Origin: Spirodela intermedia
Lineage: Eukaryota; Streptophyta; Magnoliopsida; Alismatales; Araceae
DNA: 64,000 nucleotides
NCBI GenBank assembly: GCA_902729315.2
Contig: LR746270.1
Location: 5,421,721-5,485,720, forward strand
Direction of reading: 5' to 3'
Part shown: positions 62,109-64,000 of the stretch, piece by piece
How the letters are laid out: each line of letters starts with the position of its first letter
Position numbering within the stretch: the stretch's first letter is position 1
The notes under the pieces: generated by a model
The model's database searches: none
The model's input: only the letters and a program-made list of their open reading frames with translations
What the model was told of the DNA's origin: nothing
Program-made: the position numbers and the translations under genes

Positions 62109-62527
62109 CTATCTATCTACCTGATGATCTCTTAACTGTAAAGCAAAAGTCACAGAGTAGGTGATGGGGATGACTGGGAATTGAAGATCTTCGATGTGCA
62201 TTGGGGATATCTGGTTGCTTTAATCCTACAGTTGTTTGAGCCCAACTGATTTGTACAAGGATCTATAAATTTTCTGATGGCGAATAAGGCAGGGCCTCAT
62301 CTGAAAACTATCTGCATCCATTCTCCAGGACAGACTGGTTCTCGTATTTATTTTGATGAACTGGTCGCGTAGTAAGCGTTCTCATGTTCTAAGTACCAGC
62401 AGTTTAACACAAAAGCAGGAAAACTGTGAAGAAGAATGCCCAGACCTGTGGATGATCATGGCAGAGATAAGGGGAGAGGGGGATCCAAGAAAGAGCATAC
62501 CCGCATGAGTAATGGCCGGTTCCCTCT
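62041..62527. other. Convergent spacer between kinesin (+) and reductase (-)
   Basis: 487 bp that must hold both 3' UTRs, including the CT/TA microsatellite just after the kinesin stop. No further gene was seen. Confidence 0.6.
62045..62106. repeat. Compound (CT)n(TA)n microsatellite
   Basis: CT run to about 62066 followed by TA run to about 62106, starting a few bases after the kinesin stop and so probably within its 3' UTR. Confidence 0.96.
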
Positions 62528-63613
62528 TCACCTAGTCTGGAAGATGTTCTGGATCATCTGTCTTGGAGAGTCATCTGCTGCTGACTCCAGCTCGAGTATC
62601 TCGTCGGGAGTCAGGCGCCAACCCAGAGCTCCCAAGTTCTCCTCTGCCTGACGAACTGTCTTCACCCCGGGAATGGGGACCGTGCCTTTGCAGATACACC
62701 AGTTTATTGCTACCTGCAGAGGAAGGAGAACAGAATAAGCAGGGAAGAGGATGGAAAACATGAATTTATCCTCTTGAATAGGTAAGCTCGAAAGATTTTT
62801 AAATCAAATCGATAGCCAATCCGATTAAGGATTAACACATCATGAACTAATTGTGGGTTTAAAGCACATACCTGAGACACCGTTTTTCTTCTTCTGTCTG
62901 CAACTCTTCTCAATGAACTCAGCAATGGATCCAAACCGGGGAGAATCTGTCGGAAAAGCAAGGCCCTGTCGAGTGGTAATAGCCAATCAATAACAGATGA
63001 TTTGAGCGAGCTAAGTAGCCGTTAATAATCTTTCCATTACCGTGGGCCAGGGGGAAGCTTCGAAGCTGTATACTTTCCACTAAGCATCCCAAGTCCAAGA
63101 GGACTGTATGAGATCAAACGGATACCCAGGGAGTCACATACAGCCTTCAACTCCAGTTGATCCTTGCCCATGCTTAGCAAAGAAAACTGAACCTGCAGAA
63201 GAAAACTCTATGATTAGATAAAAGGGTATCGGCAGAAAGTATACACTGTGTTGTTAAGGGAATCCAGATTATCATCCTTGAGTGGCTAGTTCAATCGATT
63301 ACCTGGGCTGAGCACAGCGGAACCCCACGAGATTTCAGGTAACCGTAGATCTTAACAAGCTGGTTTGCACCATAGTTGCTGACACCAACGGCACGGACTA
63401 AACCCTAAAATCACATCACAGTTATTGCAGTCATCAAAAAAAGAAAGGAACATAAATATCCATACTCACTGACTGCCTTTGATTCTACCTTGTGATGTTT
63501 CATCACAGTTATTGCAGTCATAAAGGAAAGGAAGGAACATAAATATCCATATTCACTAACTGCCTTTGATTCTACCTTGTGATGTTTCATTAGTTCAATC
63601 AATCTGCCAGTCT
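62528..63613 (-). CDS. Aldo/keto reductase, pyridoxal reductase (PLR1)-like, C-terminal exons
   Basis: Partial; the N-terminal exons lie right of the window. Visible exons: 63613-63576, 63404-63303, 63192-63041, 62965-62872, 62713-62528 (stop), with matching phases. Peptide blocks: TGRLIELMKHHK|GLVRAVGVSNYG, YLKSRGVPLCSAQ|VQFSLL, SYSPLGLGMLSGKYTASKLP, RALLFRQILPGLDPLL, then WCICKGTVPIPGVKT, NLGALGWRLT and MIQNIFQTR at the C-terminus. The (beta/alpha)8 reductase NADPH-binding end (PIPGVKT) is clear. It most resembles the chloroplast pyridoxal reductase I recall as Arabidopsis At5g53580 (PLR1), which reduces pyridoxal to pyridoxine with NADPH in vitamin B6 salvage. The catalytic Asp/Tyr/Lys/His region would be outside the window. 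An 87-bp tandem duplication covers the donor after the first visible exon. Confidence 0.87.
63411..63593 (-). repeat. 87-bp tandem duplication spanning an exon-intron junction of the reductase
   Basis: The junction sequence gatgaaacatcacaaggtag (- strand) occurs twice, with matching positions at 63574 and 63487 on the + strand, 87 bp apart. The ~87-bp copies are nearly identical and contain the same donor. Confidence 0.9.
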
Positions 63614-64000
63614 CTTAGGAAGAAGAGAGTATTCAAGTAAATTTAAGTCATGAACGCTTACATCAGCAATCATTTAGGTGAGATGTTAAAGCCAGGTTTA
63701 AAGATCCAGGGCCAGCAAAACGAGGAAAAAGTGTGGTTGCCAGACAATGGTAAAAAGCTTCAGTAAAGGCAAACATTGTCAGAACCGGGATCTTACTGGC
63801 TAGCTCACTATTGGCGCTGCCATAGCAAGGGAGGGAAGTTCATGAGTCATGTGAGCTTGTCCAGGATAAGATGTGCCAGGAGGCAATAGTTTGTCCAATG
63901 AAGTAGTTTGATTTCCTTATATTTTAGGGAATTCATAATTAGAGTTCTGCACAATTATGATGCCGGTGAGATATTTTAGTCACTAGCATGCTGCTATCGA
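63614..64000 (-). other. Intron sequence of the reductase gene (to window end)
   Basis: No further reductase exon was recognised upstream of 63613 on the - strand; this stretch is probably an intron longer than 380 bp, with the remaining exons beyond the window. Confidence 0.5.

Overview
This is plant nuclear DNA. The genes have many introns, with GT-AG and two probable GC-AG splice sites. Exons are GC-richer than the AT-rich introns, and GA/CT and TAA microsatellites are common. The protein families include a chloroplast D-ribulose kinase, a class II formin, a PMT-type Golgi methyltransferase, a COBRA-like protein, a CYP84A cytochrome P450, a PPR protein and a NACK-type kinesin. A CYP84A (ferulate/coniferaldehyde 5-hydroxylase) gene points to a flowering plant; the species cannot be read from the sequence. 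All gene models below were built by hand from homologous peptide order, splice signals and phase. Summed exon lengths are divisible by three for every complete multi-exon gene.

Layout, left to right: (1) 118-1138, +, last exons of a D-ribulose kinase (XK1-like). (2) 1293-1700 and 2154-2375, +, two neighbouring small genes with an oxidoreductase-like Cys motif. (3) 3441-18250, -, an 18-exon class II formin (PTEN-like, C2, FH1, FH2). One of its introns carries a decayed Ty1/copia LTR plus gag fragment. (4) 20372-20745, a 132/135-bp tandem repeat. (5) 20878-24457, -, PMT27-type methyltransferase with a Gln/Glu-rich minisatellite-encoded region. (6) 25253-28275, -, COBRA-like GPI-anchored protein, head-to-head with (7) 29220-31466, +, a single-CRM-domain RNA-binding protein. 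(8) 33540-37535, +, complex I subunit NDUFA5/B13. (9) 39754-41451, +, CYP84A/F5H, with related non-coding sequence on both sides. (10) 45533-47536, +, intronless PPR protein. (11) 49197-51302, +, WDR76/CMR1-like WD40 protein with a PIP-box-like N-terminus. (12) 57659-62040, +, kinesin-7 with NACK_C domain. (13) 62528-63613 and beyond, -, C-terminal exons of a pyridoxal-reductase-type aldo/keto reductase, running off the right edge.

The genes are independent transcription units, not an operon. Several concern the cell wall, Golgi or cytoskeleton (formin, PMT, COBRA-like, F5H, kinesin-7), but proximity alone does not show joint function. The family mix (XK1, CRM, kinesin-7E-like, PMT27) resembles what I recall of paired Arabidopsis regions on chromosomes 2 and 3, so the window probably preserves ancestral angiosperm gene order. 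I found no convincing wholly new system. The items most worth checking are the PIP-box-like motif in the WDR76-like protein, the 87-bp duplication of a splice donor in the reductase, the paired Cys-motif genes with a lost cysteine, and the stop-free 3n introns in F5H and the kinesin.
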